The notes: generated by a model not told the origin, from the sequence alone. DNA of 33,216 nt from Fusicatenibacter sp. (GCA_017887445.1 JAGHIA010000156.1:1-33216); one strand, 5' to 3'. Positions 8,890 through 17,623 are shown, counted from the first letter of the stretch. Translations and numbers: made by a program.

Positions 8890-10357
8890 ACTTGACTGCT
8901 ATCGGCAGGCAAACGAAGAACAGCGCAAAAGGATGCGTGTGCGGGCAGATAGGTATTTTAGTCTTGAAGGTCTTCCGTCAGACAACATTAGAAAATTATT
9001 GGAAGAATTTATATTGGACAGGGGAAAGAGGCTTGCTCCTTCCAGCCTATCAAGTGAACTCCTTTATTACAACAACATCCGGCAGTTTCTGATTGACAAA
9101 AATATCCAGAATCTAATACCAGATGATGAAGAACAGATCCTTCTGAGTTTAAAAAGCTGGATGTTAGAAAATGGGTATGCACTGACCAGCAAGAAGTATC
9201 GCCCCTCTTACGATAAAGTCGGAATCGAAACGCCTGGGATCGTCCGGCATATGAAAAAAATTCTGGAATTTGCTAAAGAGGGTGACAATCGGGATGAGCA
9301 GGAAAAAGATATATGGGATTTAAGCAATTTTGATTTTCCTGTTTTAAAAAATCCCATCAAAAATGCGAGAACACTTAATTTCAGGAAAATTATACAGCCG
9401 GATATCCGTGAAGAAATCAAGAAAGTGATGTTCCTCCATCTTAAAAATAAGCCACTGGGAACGATCCAAAGTGAGATGGTCGCCATTAATCGCTTCACTG
9501 GATATGCCCAGAAAGCATTTCCTCAATTACACTCTTTACTTGAACTGGAGAGAAAGCATATAGAGAAATATCTGATATACCTACATACTGAAGCGACAGA
9601 AAGAAAAAATTATCGTTCAGACCTTTATGCGTTACGGAGGACACTGGAGGATGTCGGAAATTTATATGATGACAAGCATATGGGAGAATTGTTCTTAAGC
9701 AATGACTTTCCAAGCACACCAAGGTATTTATTTAAGGTATACTCGGATGCAGAGATCAAAAGGCTAAATAAATACATATTTTTGATGGATGAACAAATCT
9801 GCAGGGCATTGATTATTCATCAAATGCTTGGAACCCGGATTTCAGATACCTTGACCTTAAAACCAGACTGCCTGACGATAAAAAAAGAACGCTATTTTAT
9901 CCGAATTGACCAAGTGAAATCAGTGACCTATGAAAAAGCAATCAGTGATGAATTGGCTCAACTGATCCTAAAAGCGATTGACTATACGAGGGAAAGGTAT
10001 GGGGAGACGAAATATATATTTGTCAACAAAAACGATCCCTCTAAGCCGTATCAATATGGCATGATTCAAAGCCAGATTATGACCATGATCCGGAAAAAAG
10101 ATATACGGGATGACCATGGGGAATTACTGAAATTTGGGACCCATATATTCCGGCATTGCTATGGAAAAAAGCTGACAGAAATGCATGTGGATGATTGGTT
10201 AATCGCAAAGCTGCTGGGACATAAAACTACACAATCAGTACCGTATTACCGCAAGATTGGAAATAAAATGATGGCTGATGAAACCAGAAATGTTAGAAAA
10301 GAAATGGATAAGATTTTATTAGATATTCTGGAAGGGTGGGCTGACTTTGAAATATGA
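8864..10357 (+). CDS. Tyrosine recombinase 3 of the module
   Basis: The protein has 497 residues from ATG 8864 (GGTGAG site; an in-frame start at 8852 is weaker). The catalytic domain has Arg in GTRISD (about 324), THIFRH (about 426), LGH (about 452) and Tyr in PYYRK (about 460), so all key residues are kept. It starts inside the end of recombinase 2 and its own last bases overlap the first TnpC-like gene, an arrangement of tight translational coupling. Tn554 itself has only two recombinases; three in a row is known from recombinase-in-trio (RIT) elements, but this one lies together with TnpC-like genes. Family call firm, exact role unknown. Confidence 0.87.
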   Translation: MLTRIYLNELDCYRQANEEQRKRMRVRADRYFSLEGLPSDNIRKLLEEFILDRGKRLAPSSLSSELLYYNNIRQFLIDKNIQNLIPDDEEQILLSLKSWMLENGYALTSKKYRPSYDKVGIETPGIVRHMKKILEFAKEGDNRDEQEKDIWDLSNFDFPVLKNPIKNARTLNFRKIIQPDIREEIKKVMFLHLKNKPLGTIQSEMVAINRFTGYAQKAFPQLHSLLELERKHIEKYLIYLHTEATERKNYRSDLYALRRTLEDVGNLYDDKHMGELFLSNDFPSTPRYLFKVYSDAEIKRLNKYIFLMDEQICRALIIHQMLGTRISDTLTLKPDCLTIKKERYFIRIDQVKSVTYEKAISDELAQLILKAIDYTRERYGETKYIFVNKNDPSKPYQYGMIQSQIMTMIRKKDIRDDHGELLKFGTHIFRHCYGKKLTEMHVDDWLIAKLLGHKTTQSVPYYRKIGNKMMADETRNVRKEMDKILLDILEGWADFEI

Positions 10358-10733
10358 TAAAATGGTTGAAATTAACCGCGAAAAAAATCTTAAAAAGGTA
10401 AGGATTGCGCAGAGGCAGATACGGACGATGCTGGAAAAAGGAGAAAAAATAACACTTTCCAAATTGTCGAAATCTACAGGATTTTCCAAAAGCTTTTTCT
10501 ACAGAAATCAAACGTTACGTCCGCTTTTAGATGAGGCACGTAGAAAACAGGAAATACCATGTAATAGTATGGACAAAATAGAGGCTATGGAGTTAAGAGA
10601 AAAGTTGGCCGATTTAAACATTACTATTACAAGGTTGGAATTGAAAATCGAAAAGCTGCAGATAAGAGAAAAAGAGTTAATTTCAGAAAATAACATGCTG
10701 AAACAGAAGTTAAAGGAAACACAGATAAATTAG
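10347..10733 (+). CDS. TnpC-like HTH/coiled-coil protein, copy 1
   Basis: The protein has 128 residues. An N-terminal helix-turn-helix is followed by a short turn motif (ITLSKLSKSTGFSKSFFYRN) of the kind seen in Tn554 TnpC and the DUF6262 family. The rest (about 70-128) is a Glu/Lys-rich coiled coil. The start is TTG 10347, supported by the conserved beginning MKYDKMVEI shared with the two following paralogues; it overlaps the recombinase stop by 11 bases. In Tn554, TnpC influences the orientation and efficiency of transposition; a similar accessory role is inferred. Confidence 0.78.
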   Translation: MKYDKMVEINREKNLKKVRIAQRQIRTMLEKGEKITLSKLSKSTGFSKSFFYRNQTLRPLLDEARRKQEIPCNSMDKIEAMELREKLADLNITITRLELKIEKLQIREKELISENNMLKQKLKETQIN

Positions 10734-10777
10734 GCTTACTGATTTGAACCTCTGGAATTTTAGAAAAGGGGATGGAT

Positions 10778-11203
10778 ATGAAATACGATAGGATGGTAGA
10801 GATAACCAGAGAACAAAGCCAAAAGAAAATAGCTTTGGCGGAAAAGGCAATTTCTGAGATGTTAAACCATGGAGAGAAGATTACGGTAGCAAAACTGGTG
10901 AGACAGACAGGGCTTTCAAGAGGCTTCTTTTATAAAAATGCTACCATACGCCCACAATTGGATCAGGCTATATATTTACAGCGCTCAGGTACTTTGGGAC
11001 AGAAATTTTTTGAACAAGATGATATTAATAATGATGTCATACATCAATTACGAAAACAGTTGATAAAGGAAAAGTCGGTGAATGCACAATTACTAGAACA
11101 AAATGACCAATACCTTAAAGAAAATAAGGCATTGCGCCAGAAGATTGAGAGGATGGAAAAGCAGCTAAGGAAAAAGGAAGTTTCTTTTTTAAAGAAATTA
11201 TAG
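10778..11203 (+). CDS. TnpC-like HTH/coiled-coil protein, copy 2
   Basis: The protein has 141 residues. It shares the layout of copy 1: start MKYDRMVEITRE, HTH with LVRQTGLSRGFFYKN, then a coiled coil rich in Leu, Glu, Lys and Gln (about 85-140). ATG 10778 is chosen over 10772 because the conserved MKYD start and the AAGGGG site both favour it. Identity with copy 1 is only moderate outside the HTH, so this is an old duplication. It differs most in the linker (about 70-85), which may change the partner it binds. Confidence 0.77.
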   Translation: MKYDRMVEITREQSQKKIALAEKAISEMLNHGEKITVAKLVRQTGLSRGFFYKNATIRPQLDQAIYLQRSGTLGQKFFEQDDINNDVIHQLRKQLIKEKSVNAQLLEQNDQYLKENKALRQKIERMEKQLRKKEVSFLKKL

Positions 11204-11235
11204 GAAATTGTGGTTTATGGGAGGTTATACTGCAT

Positions 11236-11640
11236 ATGAAATACGATAAGATAGTTGCACTTAGCAAAGAGAACAGTAAGAAAAAGGCTGAGATTGTGAT
11301 AGCTGAGATTGAAAAGATGCTGCTGAGAAAGGAACGTGTGACGGTAACCGGTTTAGAAAAGATAACAGGATTTTCAAATAGCTTTTTTTACCGTAACCAA
11401 GAAGTTAAAGATGCCATAAAAAGCGCCCAACTTCAACAGGGAGAATGCTATAATCCCAAAAAAGTCATCAGTGATATTGCTTTAGAACGTAAAACAGAGG
11501 CACTGAAAGAGAAAGTGTCACAGATGAAAAGGGAAATGCTGAAATTAGAACGAGATAATGAATATTTGGAAAAAAAGAATACCGAATTGAAAAAGACTAT
11601 AGAAGAACTCAGTGCAGAACTTCGAAGAATAAACGAATAG
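11236..11640 (+). CDS. TnpC-like HTH/coiled-coil protein, copy 3
   Basis: The protein has 134 residues with start MKYDKIVALSKEN, HTH core LEKITGFSNSFFYRNQ and a long C-terminal coiled coil. GGGAGG lies 11 bases before the ATG. It is the last gene of the recombinase operon and is followed, 8 bases after its stop, by a 24-bp inverted repeat. The three paralogues have one HTH each and one coiled coil each, so they could form mixed dimers or trimers; that is inference. Confidence 0.77.
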   Translation: MKYDKIVALSKENSKKKAEIVIAEIEKMLLRKERVTVTGLEKITGFSNSFFYRNQEVKDAIKSAQLQQGECYNPKKVISDIALERKTEALKEKVSQMKREMLKLERDNEYLEKKNTELKKTIEELSAELRRINE

Positions 11641-11648
11641 TAATTAGA

Positions 11649-11712
11649 GATATGTATAAAGCAAACGAGCAGACAACAATTTTATGGACTGCTCGTTTGC
11701 TTTGTACATATC
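11649..11712. repeat. 24-bp inverted repeat at the end of the recombinase operon
   Basis: Bases 11649-11672 pair with 11689-11712 over 24 bp with a single G-T wobble; the core is AAAGCAAACGAGCAG and its exact complement. The loop is 16 bases. There is no T-run after it on either strand, so it is not a standard terminator, although it could stabilise the mRNA end. Its place at the outer edge of the recombinase module suggests a recombinase binding site or element end. Confidence 0.65.
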
Positions 11713-12136
11713 GGAAAATTTAACTAACGTAAAACACACTTTTTAGAGTGGACATCTACTAGAAAAGTCACGCAAGAAGGAAATACCTGCGGGCAATACA
11801 CCTAGAGTTTATGCGGGGTTCCAGAGGTAGGGCTAAACTTTTTGTGGTACTTATCGGACTTGTCATTATCTTTAAAGATCAGCTGGTAAGCCTCGTCAAC
11901 GACATTCTGGATAAGATCACGAGCCAAAGCAATTCGATCTAGCCAAGAAGACGGGTTCCTCACAGAGAAAAAGTATTTCTGATAAAAGGCCGGCAAAGGC
12001 AAAGACGTAAAATGTAGCGACAGGTTGTTACTATTCACAGCAGCTGCAAACACTTGCTGTTTGCGGCGTGAAAAAGTGACAGTAACGACAGGTTATCTTC
12101 CAAAAGCGGAGGATAGCCGGAAAGGAGCTGTATGCC
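11713..12136. other. Junction region between the mobile module and the Tad locus
   Basis: No gene can be supported. Base composition changes within it from AT-rich to the GC-richer style of the Tad genes, so the right boundary of region A is probably here. A hairpin TATCTTCC/GGAGGATA (about 12094-12115) lies just before the first Tad gene. An 83-codon minus-strand frame (11802-12053) is present but has no good start signal or recognised motif. Confidence 0.45.
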
Positions 12137-13633
12137 ATGAGAGTAAAGGGAAGTATCACAATTTATATCAGTCTGATCTTCAGCGTAATCCTTGCGCTGA
12201 TTGCAGGAAGCCTCCAGTCGGTCCGGACGGCATATGCACGTGTCCTCACGGCGGCTGCGGCGGAGCAGGGAATGTATTCCGTATTCTCGCGGTTTGACAG
12301 GAAACTTCTGGAAGAATATGAATTGTTTTTTCTGGACGGCGGCTGTGGAACAGGAGAGTGGAATCCTGGAAACCTGTATCAGACGGCGGAAGATACGGCA
12401 GCCTGGATCCTGGGAGAAGGAAATCAGATATTGGACGGATTTTCTTCCGGACTGACGCTGGAAAGCGGCAGTATAACGTCCTATACGCTTGCCACAGACA
12501 ACGACGGAGAAGCTTTTTTCCGTGAAGTCTGTGAAGCGATGAAACAGAATCTGGGAACTTATGGCATACAGCAGCTTTCTGAAAAACTGAAAGATCAGGA
12601 GAATGTCTGGGATGCCCAGAAAGAGCAAAATGAAATCGGTGATTCCGGACAGTCTGTGGAATCTTACGAACAGGCCCTCGAAGAGGCGGAAAAGCAAAAG
12701 GAGCAGGAAACGGAGAACTCCGGCGAAGAAGCCGCCGATACGGAGACTCCGGATGCACCGCAGGAAGAAACGGAAAACTTCGTAAACCCTATTGAAGTAA
12801 TCCGCAAGGTTCAGAAAATGGGTATTTTAAGTCTTGTACTCCCTTCCGGTGGATCGCTGCCTAATCAGGCGGCGGATCTGTCGAAGTTTGCTTCACAGCG
12901 CAGTCTTCAGGAAGGTCTGCAGGTGATATACACAGACTGGGAAGTGGAGTTTGTGGATAAGCTTCTTCAAAACGAGTACCTGCTGTGGAAATTTCCCTGC
13001 TATACCGATCATCAGGACACAAAGGGCCTGCAGTGTCAGGTTGAGTATGCCATCGGGGGAAAAGAAAGCGATATGGAAAATCTGAAAGCTGTAGCCGGAC
13101 AGTTGTTGGCGGCGCGGGAGGCTGCCAACGTGGTACATATTCTGTCCAATGCCGAAAAGCGTTCCCAGGTGAACGCCATGGCCGCCGCCATTGCGTCAGC
13201 GGTGGCGCTGCCCATTGCCGCAGGAGTTATCTCAGCGGCATTGATCGCCTGCTGGGCATTTGCGGAAAGTGTTCTTGATGTGAGAGAACTGCTGGACGGC
13301 GGAAAGATCGCTTTGGTGAAAAATGCTTCTTCCTGGCAGCTCTCGCTTGAAAATCTGCCGAAAATCCTGGATGGACTGGATTCCCTGAGAAAAAGCAGTG
13401 ACCATGGACTTTCCTATAAGGATTACCTGAGAATCCTTCTTCTTAAGGAGAATTCTTCACAGATCAACGGCAGGACCATAGATCTGGTGGAGCATAATAT
13501 GAGGACCAGACTGGAAGTTCCGGGGTTTCGTATGGACCAGTGCATTTCTTCTATGGAAATAGCGTTCAGCCTGGATTACGGAAAACAGTCATTTGAAATC
13601 GTGCGGGAATACGGCTACGGAACGGAGGTGTAA
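12137..13633 (+). CDS. DUF5702-like protein of the Tad pilus locus
   Basis: The protein has 498 residues. It begins with a positively charged stretch and one membrane helix (SITIYISLIFSVILALIAGS), as in TadE/TadG-type pseudopilins, followed by a large outer part with a Glu-rich low-complexity segment (about 175-215) and a second hydrophobic segment near 350-375 (AMAAAIASAVALPIAAG). The layout matches the DUF5702 proteins found in Tad loci of Lachnospiraceae. ATG 12137 has AAAGGAG at good spacing. It is the first gene of a five-gene run; tadA/B/C and flp, normally upstream, are missing here. Confidence 0.75.
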   Translation: MRVKGSITIYISLIFSVILALIAGSLQSVRTAYARVLTAAAAEQGMYSVFSRFDRKLLEEYELFFLDGGCGTGEWNPGNLYQTAEDTAAWILGEGNQILDGFSSGLTLESGSITSYTLATDNDGEAFFREVCEAMKQNLGTYGIQQLSEKLKDQENVWDAQKEQNEIGDSGQSVESYEQALEEAEKQKEQETENSGEEAADTETPDAPQEETENFVNPIEVIRKVQKMGILSLVLPSGGSLPNQAADLSKFASQRSLQEGLQVIYTDWEVEFVDKLLQNEYLLWKFPCYTDHQDTKGLQCQVEYAIGGKESDMENLKAVAGQLLAAREAANVVHILSNAEKRSQVNAMAAAIASAVALPIAAGVISAALIACWAFAESVLDVRELLDGGKIALVKNASSWQLSLENLPKILDGLDSLRKSSDHGLSYKDYLRILLLKENSSQINGRTIDLVEHNMRTRLEVPGFRMDQCISSMEIAFSLDYGKQSFEIVREYGYGTEV

Positions 13634-13637
13634 AAGG

Positions 13638-14570
13638 GTGCTCTCTTATCGAAAATATCGCGTGTGTGAAAAGTGTAAAAGCTCATTAAAATATTTGCGT
13701 CTTCCCGCTCTGTTGAGATTTTTTAATAGTTTTCGCTTGTTTTTTCAAAAAAGGATCTTCGGATATCATATACAGGTTTCCGGTAAGAGAGCGCCCTTCT
13801 GCGCCTCGGGAAAAGGAAGCCTTACCGTGGAGGCGGCGCTGGTCCTTCCGATTTTCTTTTTCGCGGTATTGACCTTATTAAATTTAATGGAAGTATGCAG
13901 GATGCAGGGAATCATCAATGTGTCACTGCAGAATAGCGCGCAGACACTGGGAACTTACGGATATATACTTTCCGGAGAGGAAGACAACACAGAGCTGCTT
14001 CTGGGAACAGGAGCATGTATTGCATATGCGCAAAGCCAGATGCCGGAAGAAGCGGGTGTCCAGGGAAGTGTTTCTCTGTTGAGAAGCAGATATGAGGACC
14101 ATACGGTGAAGCTTCAGGCAGAATACAGGAAAAAAGTGGGGTATCTGTTTTTTCTGCCGGAAGTAAAAGTAACCTGCCGCGGCCGGGTCCGGGCCTGGGA
14201 AGGAGATACGGAGCAGGAACGGCAAAACGGAACCTATGAGGAGATGGTTTTTCTTACGGAACATGGGGAAGTTTATCATACGTCAGCGTCATGCAGACAT
14301 TTAAGCGTTTCCATAACAGCGGCATCTATTGGAAAAATAAGTACAATGCGAAATGAAAGCGGGGAAAAATATCATGCCTGTGAAAAATGCGTGGGATCGG
14401 GAGCGGCCAATGAACTGCTGTACGTTACCGAAACAGGGAACCGGTATCATAATTCTCTGGAATGCAGCGGACTGAAAAGAAGCGTCCGGCTGGTGAAAAA
14501 GTCAGAAGCTTCCGGTTATCCCATGTGCAGTACCTGTCAGGCGTCGGAAGCGAAAGGAGAAGGACAATGA
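13638..14570 (+). CDS. TadE-like pseudopilin with a Cys/His-repeat C-terminus
   Basis: The protein has 310 residues from GTG 13638, 4 bases after the previous stop, with GGAGG upstream. A TadE-type pilin signal and helix lie at about 60-90 (GSLTVEAALVLPIFFFAVLT). The C-terminal third holds two copies of a short Cys/His unit: YHTSASCRHL then YHACEKC, and YHNSLECSGL then YPMCSTC. Each has three Cys and one His in positions that could bind zinc; similar YHxxxxCxxL motifs end several secreted Firmicutes nucleases and adhesins. The combination with a TadE helix is unusual. It overlaps tadV by four bases (ATGA). Confidence 0.72.
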   Translation: MLSYRKYRVCEKCKSSLKYLRLPALLRFFNSFRLFFQKRIFGYHIQVSGKRAPFCASGKGSLTVEAALVLPIFFFAVLTLLNLMEVCRMQGIINVSLQNSAQTLGTYGYILSGEEDNTELLLGTGACIAYAQSQMPEEAGVQGSVSLLRSRYEDHTVKLQAEYRKKVGYLFFLPEVKVTCRGRVRAWEGDTEQERQNGTYEEMVFLTEHGEVYHTSASCRHLSVSITAASIGKISTMRNESGEKYHACEKCVGSGAANELLYVTETGNRYHNSLECSGLKRSVRLVKKSEASGYPMCSTCQASEAKGEGQ

Positions 14571-14986
14571 CGGTGGGTTTGGGAGCAGCTCTTGGGATTC
14601 TGGGGGTTCACGCGGTGATGGATGTTCAAAAAAAGCGCGTCAATCTGATTCTTATGGGAATATGTCTGGCAGCCGGGGTGATATGGCAGGTGTTTGGACA
14701 GAAAACCGATGTTGGAGAGATTCTCCTGTCCTGTCTTCCGGGAGCGCTGCTTTTGGCTATGGCATACCTGACGGAGCAGAAAATCGGATATGGAGATGGA
14801 TGGATCGTAGTGACGGCCGGTGTCTGGACAGGAACCTGGGATGTATTTCTGATCCTTACCGGCGGAATGCTTGTTTGTGCGGTGTGCAGCGGTGTGCTTC
14901 TGGCGTTGAAGAAGGTTCGCAGGGAAGATTCGCTTCCGTTTATTCCGTTCCTTTTTGTGGGGTGTATTGGAAGAATCTTATTATAA
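14567..14986 (+). CDS. Prepilin peptidase, A24 family (TadV/CpaA-like)
   Basis: The protein has 139 residues, the short form without the methylase domain. It is an integral membrane aspartyl protease that removes the leader of Flp and TadE-type pilins. Several hydrophobic helices are visible, with the first catalytic Asp near residue 18 (HAVMDVQKKRVN) and the second in the conserved KIGYGDGW (about 77). ATG 14567 overlaps the previous stop and has AAGGAGAAGG. It lies between two TadE-like genes that are its likely substrates. Call firm. Confidence 0.85.
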   Translation: MTVGLGAALGILGVHAVMDVQKKRVNLILMGICLAAGVIWQVFGQKTDVGEILLSCLPGALLLAMAYLTEQKIGYGDGWIVVTAGVWTGTWDVFLILTGGMLVCAVCSGVLLALKKVRREDSLPFIPFLFVGCIGRILL

Positions 14987-15029
14987 CGGCTTTGGGCGGG
15001 GCGGTTTCCTGCGTATCACATAGAGCGTA

Positions 15030-15659
15030 ATGATCTGGGTAATGATTGCGATGAAAGGAAGACATGGGATATTGAAGAAAATGTCAAAGAAAGTGATAAA
15101 AACAGAAAGAAAAGAAATAATAGAAGAAACAGCAAAAGAAACAGCAAAAGAAACAGCAAAAGAAACAGGTAAACAGGCAGTGACAGCGAAAAAAGCACTG
15201 GTAAGAAAAATATCAGACACGGATAAATGGACCCTGTCCGGGAGCTTGACGGTGGAAGCGGCTGTGGTCGTACCGCTGACGCTGATGGTGATTTTCTTGC
15301 TGGTTTCCCTGGATTTTTATGTTCATGATAAAGCTTATTATACTCTCTGCGCGCTTGAAACGGCCCTGACAGGTTCCAGTTATGCCAGACTGGAGCCGGA
15401 GCGCGGAGAGAACCAGGCAAAAGAAAAGCTGGGCAGTCTGACAAAAGCGCATCGGATGCCGACAGAGATTCCAAGTGGAAACGTTGAAACAAGCATAAAC
15501 GAAACGAAAGTATCGTTCGAGGGAGCTGTTTACCGGCTCTGGGGATATGGAGCATGGGAATATAAGATCAGCGAAACAGTAAAAACGGTAAATCCTAAAA
15601 AAAGAATCCGTCAGATCCGGATGCTTCAAAATGGACTGCAATTTTCAAACACATTCTAA
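15030..15659 (+). CDS. TadE-like pseudopilin with an N-terminal repeat
   Basis: The protein has up to 209 residues. A TadE-type hydrophobic segment with the pilin-like Glu lies at about 70-95 (LSGSLTVEAAVVVPLTLM). Before it is a basic segment containing a tandem repeat (ETAKETAKETAKETG) encoded by a 12-base DNA repeat at 15126-15170. No start has a strong ribosome site; ATG 15030, 15051 and 15081 are all possible and coupling to tadV is likely. The remaining 110 residues are the exposed part, unrecognised. It probably is a minor pilin of the same apparatus. Confidence 0.7.
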   Translation: MIWVMIAMKGRHGILKKMSKKVIKTERKEIIEETAKETAKETAKETGKQAVTAKKALVRKISDTDKWTLSGSLTVEAAVVVPLTLMVIFLLVSLDFYVHDKAYYTLCALETALTGSSYARLEPERGENQAKEKLGSLTKAHRMPTEIPSGNVETSINETKVSFEGAVYRLWGYGAWEYKISETVKTVNPKKRIRQIRMLQNGLQFSNTF

Positions 15660-15689
15660 GAGAATCCAGGGGGAAAGAGAGGGAAAACA

Positions 15690-17324
15690 ATGCAGATAGA
15701 TTATAAAAGGGATTTGAACCATAATTACATGATCATCCGGGAGGAAGGGGAGCCTGACGCGGCATCCTATCAGATACGGATGCTCCAGGCAAATTCTATT
15801 TCGGGGATTCTGGAATGCCGGATACATAAAATGGATAACTGTACATTGTTCTACTATGATGTCACTTCAAGACAGGCCCTGCAGACATTGTATGACCATC
15901 AGCAGGTAGGGGCCAGTCTGCTGCGGATGCTGTTCCATCAGCTGGTGAAGGTCCTGGAGGAACTGGGCAGTTATCTTCTGGAACCGGAAGGGATTGTGCT
16001 CACGCCCAATACAATCTATCTGACAGCGGAGCCGCTGGAGTTCAGCTTCTGTTATTTGCCGGGCGAAAAGTGCTCGGTGAATGAACAGATGAGAGATCTG
16101 ATGGAATACTTTCTGCCAAGGCTGAATCATCAGGAACCGGAGACGGTTGTTCTGGGATATGGCCTGTATAAGGCGCTCTCAGATTCAGAGTGCTCACTGG
16201 AACAGTTGAAAAGCCTTCTGTCCCGTGAGATAGAGGTCCCGGTACAGCAGGAGCCGTTTGCGGAGCAAAAACGGGAAGCGAAGGAGGAACAGGAAGAAAT
16301 GCGTCAAAAAGCCATGGAAGCTTTCTTTGAAGAAGATGAGGAAGAGGAAAAAGAGGGAGTTTTTTGGACGGCAGCGATAATTGTCGGTGGAGTAGCAATC
16401 CTTGCGCTGGTCGTTTATCTGATGTATGCGGTGGGAGTTCCGGCGTTTATGTATCTGCTGCTCCTGGGCACGGCGGGAATCAGTATTATTGCAGTGTTTC
16501 TTTGGCTCAAAAGAAAAGAACAGGCGGAAGAACGGGAGGCAGATAAAGAGAGAAAAACAGTGCGGAAAGATGCTGAAATGCCGGAACCTGCGGAAATCGA
16601 AGATATAAGTGAGGAAGATGAAGAACTGGAAGGAAAAATCAGAAGTGGTGCTGGTAATGCAAACGGTATAGAAGGCTTTCCGGACTTCCATGCAAAGCAT
16701 ATACGGGAAGATGGATTTCGATCTTCGAAGGCCCAGCCGGGCACTAAACTGTTAAATGAGAAAAAGTCCAAGGCATATGGTGGTCAGGCAGAACAATACC
16801 AAAGGCAGAGCGGATCATACAAAAGTCAAGGCGGGTTATACAGAAGCCAAAACGAATTGTACAGAAGTCCAAATCAATTATCCGGAAGTCAGACCGAACC
16901 ATATCAGACAGGGATCATGTCAAACGCGGCAAGTTCTACGGCAGAGAATATGGCAGAGGAAAGAAAACTGGCATCGCGCCTTCTTTATCAGAAAACGGAA
17001 CCTCTTTTCATACGCGCGCCCCGAAAAGAAAATTTCCGGCTGGTACCTGTATCGCATGCAGAGGTTCCGGAAATTGTGATCACGAAGGAAGAGACGTTGA
17101 TAGGAAAACTGGGAACTGCCGTCGATGCAGTGATTCCCTTTCCTACGGTCAGCAGGCTCCACGCAAAGCTGCACTGCGCGCAGGGCATCTGCCTTCTGAC
17201 CGATCTCAATTCCTGCAACGGTACATATGTCAATGAAGTACAGCTGGAAGGTGATATTCCAAGAAAGCTGGAAGACGGGGATGAGGTTGCGTTTGCCAAT
17301 ATTAAATATCAATTTCACGGATAA
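15690..17324 (+). CDS. FHA-domain membrane protein with DUF6382-like N-terminus
   Basis: The protein has 544 residues. The N-terminal 190 residues resemble DUF6382, a domain common in Tad-associated FHA proteins. A Glu-rich linker, two or three membrane helices (about 224-275), a long Gln/Ser/Tyr-rich disordered segment with a YxSQxx-type repeat (about 360-410) and a C-terminal FHA domain (about 455-540) follow. The FHA domain keeps the phosphothreonine-binding signatures SRLHAKLH and NGTYVN. It probably reads a Ser/Thr-kinase signal at the membrane and links it to pilus assembly. The site GAGAGGG precedes ATG 15690. It closes the Tad operon here. Confidence 0.82.
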   Translation: MQIDYKRDLNHNYMIIREEGEPDAASYQIRMLQANSISGILECRIHKMDNCTLFYYDVTSRQALQTLYDHQQVGASLLRMLFHQLVKVLEELGSYLLEPEGIVLTPNTIYLTAEPLEFSFCYLPGEKCSVNEQMRDLMEYFLPRLNHQEPETVVLGYGLYKALSDSECSLEQLKSLLSREIEVPVQQEPFAEQKREAKEEQEEMRQKAMEAFFEEDEEEEKEGVFWTAAIIVGGVAILALVVYLMYAVGVPAFMYLLLLGTAGISIIAVFLWLKRKEQAEEREADKERKTVRKDAEMPEPAEIEDISEEDEELEGKIRSGAGNANGIEGFPDFHAKHIREDGFRSSKAQPGTKLLNEKKSKAYGGQAEQYQRQSGSYKSQGGLYRSQNELYRSPNQLSGSQTEPYQTGIMSNAASSTAENMAEERKLASRLLYQKTEPLFIRAPRKENFRLVPVSHAEVPEIVITKEETLIGKLGTAVDAVIPFPTVSRLHAKLHCAQGICLLTDLNSCNGTYVNEVQLEGDIPRKLEDGDEVAFANIKYQFHG

Positions 17325-17623
17325 GAGAATCTTGCAGGACCGCTGCGCGGAAGGGTACAGGTAACAGTTCAGCCAGATCCGCGCATTTACTGCGCAGACC
17401 GTATGAAAGCGCAGCGCCTGCGGTTACAGATTACAAATTTTGTAAGGTTGGTGTCAAAAGGCAATTTTTATGTTATACTTGCGCTGTAAAGATGCCGGAT
17501 GCAGAGTATTCAGAGAGAATTCCGTCTGGAATGTGTATAGACCATTTTGGAAAGAGGCTTTCAAACGGACCGCTGAGTTCTGGTATCTTATAAAATGGCA
17601 TCGGAAAGCGGGAGTGATATAAA
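17325..17623. other. Intergenic region upstream of the rhomboid gene
   Basis: No gene is seen. The stretch holds one copy of the 39-bp hairpin repeat (17361-17399) and a possible -10 box TATACT near 17472-17477 for the rhomboid gene; its -35 box is not clear. Confidence 0.45.
17361..17399 (-). repeat. 39-bp hairpin repeat, copy 1
   Basis: On the minus strand this reads as a near copy (33 of 39 identical) of 18300-18338. It forms a GCGC/GCGC-type hairpin with loop AGTAAAT, followed by CTGGCTGAACTGTTAC. Several of the differences from copy 2 fall in the stem and keep pairing, which points to selection for structure. Confidence 0.75.

Noticed and set aside
11802-12053. Minus-strand 83-codon frame as a gene or a transposase remnant
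   Set aside because: There is no ribosome site at its start, no recognised motif, and it lies in a junction region of mixed composition.
12035-12697. Long minus-strand frame (220 codons) inside the DUF5702 gene
   Set aside because: It mirrors a GC-rich plus-strand gene with good start signals; the minus product has no domain and is an overlap artefact.
17451-17458. GTGTCAAA near the rhomboid gene as a seventh palindrome copy
   Set aside because: Only a half-site; the second arm is absent and it lies outside the element. The same holds for half-sites near 24707 and 30414.
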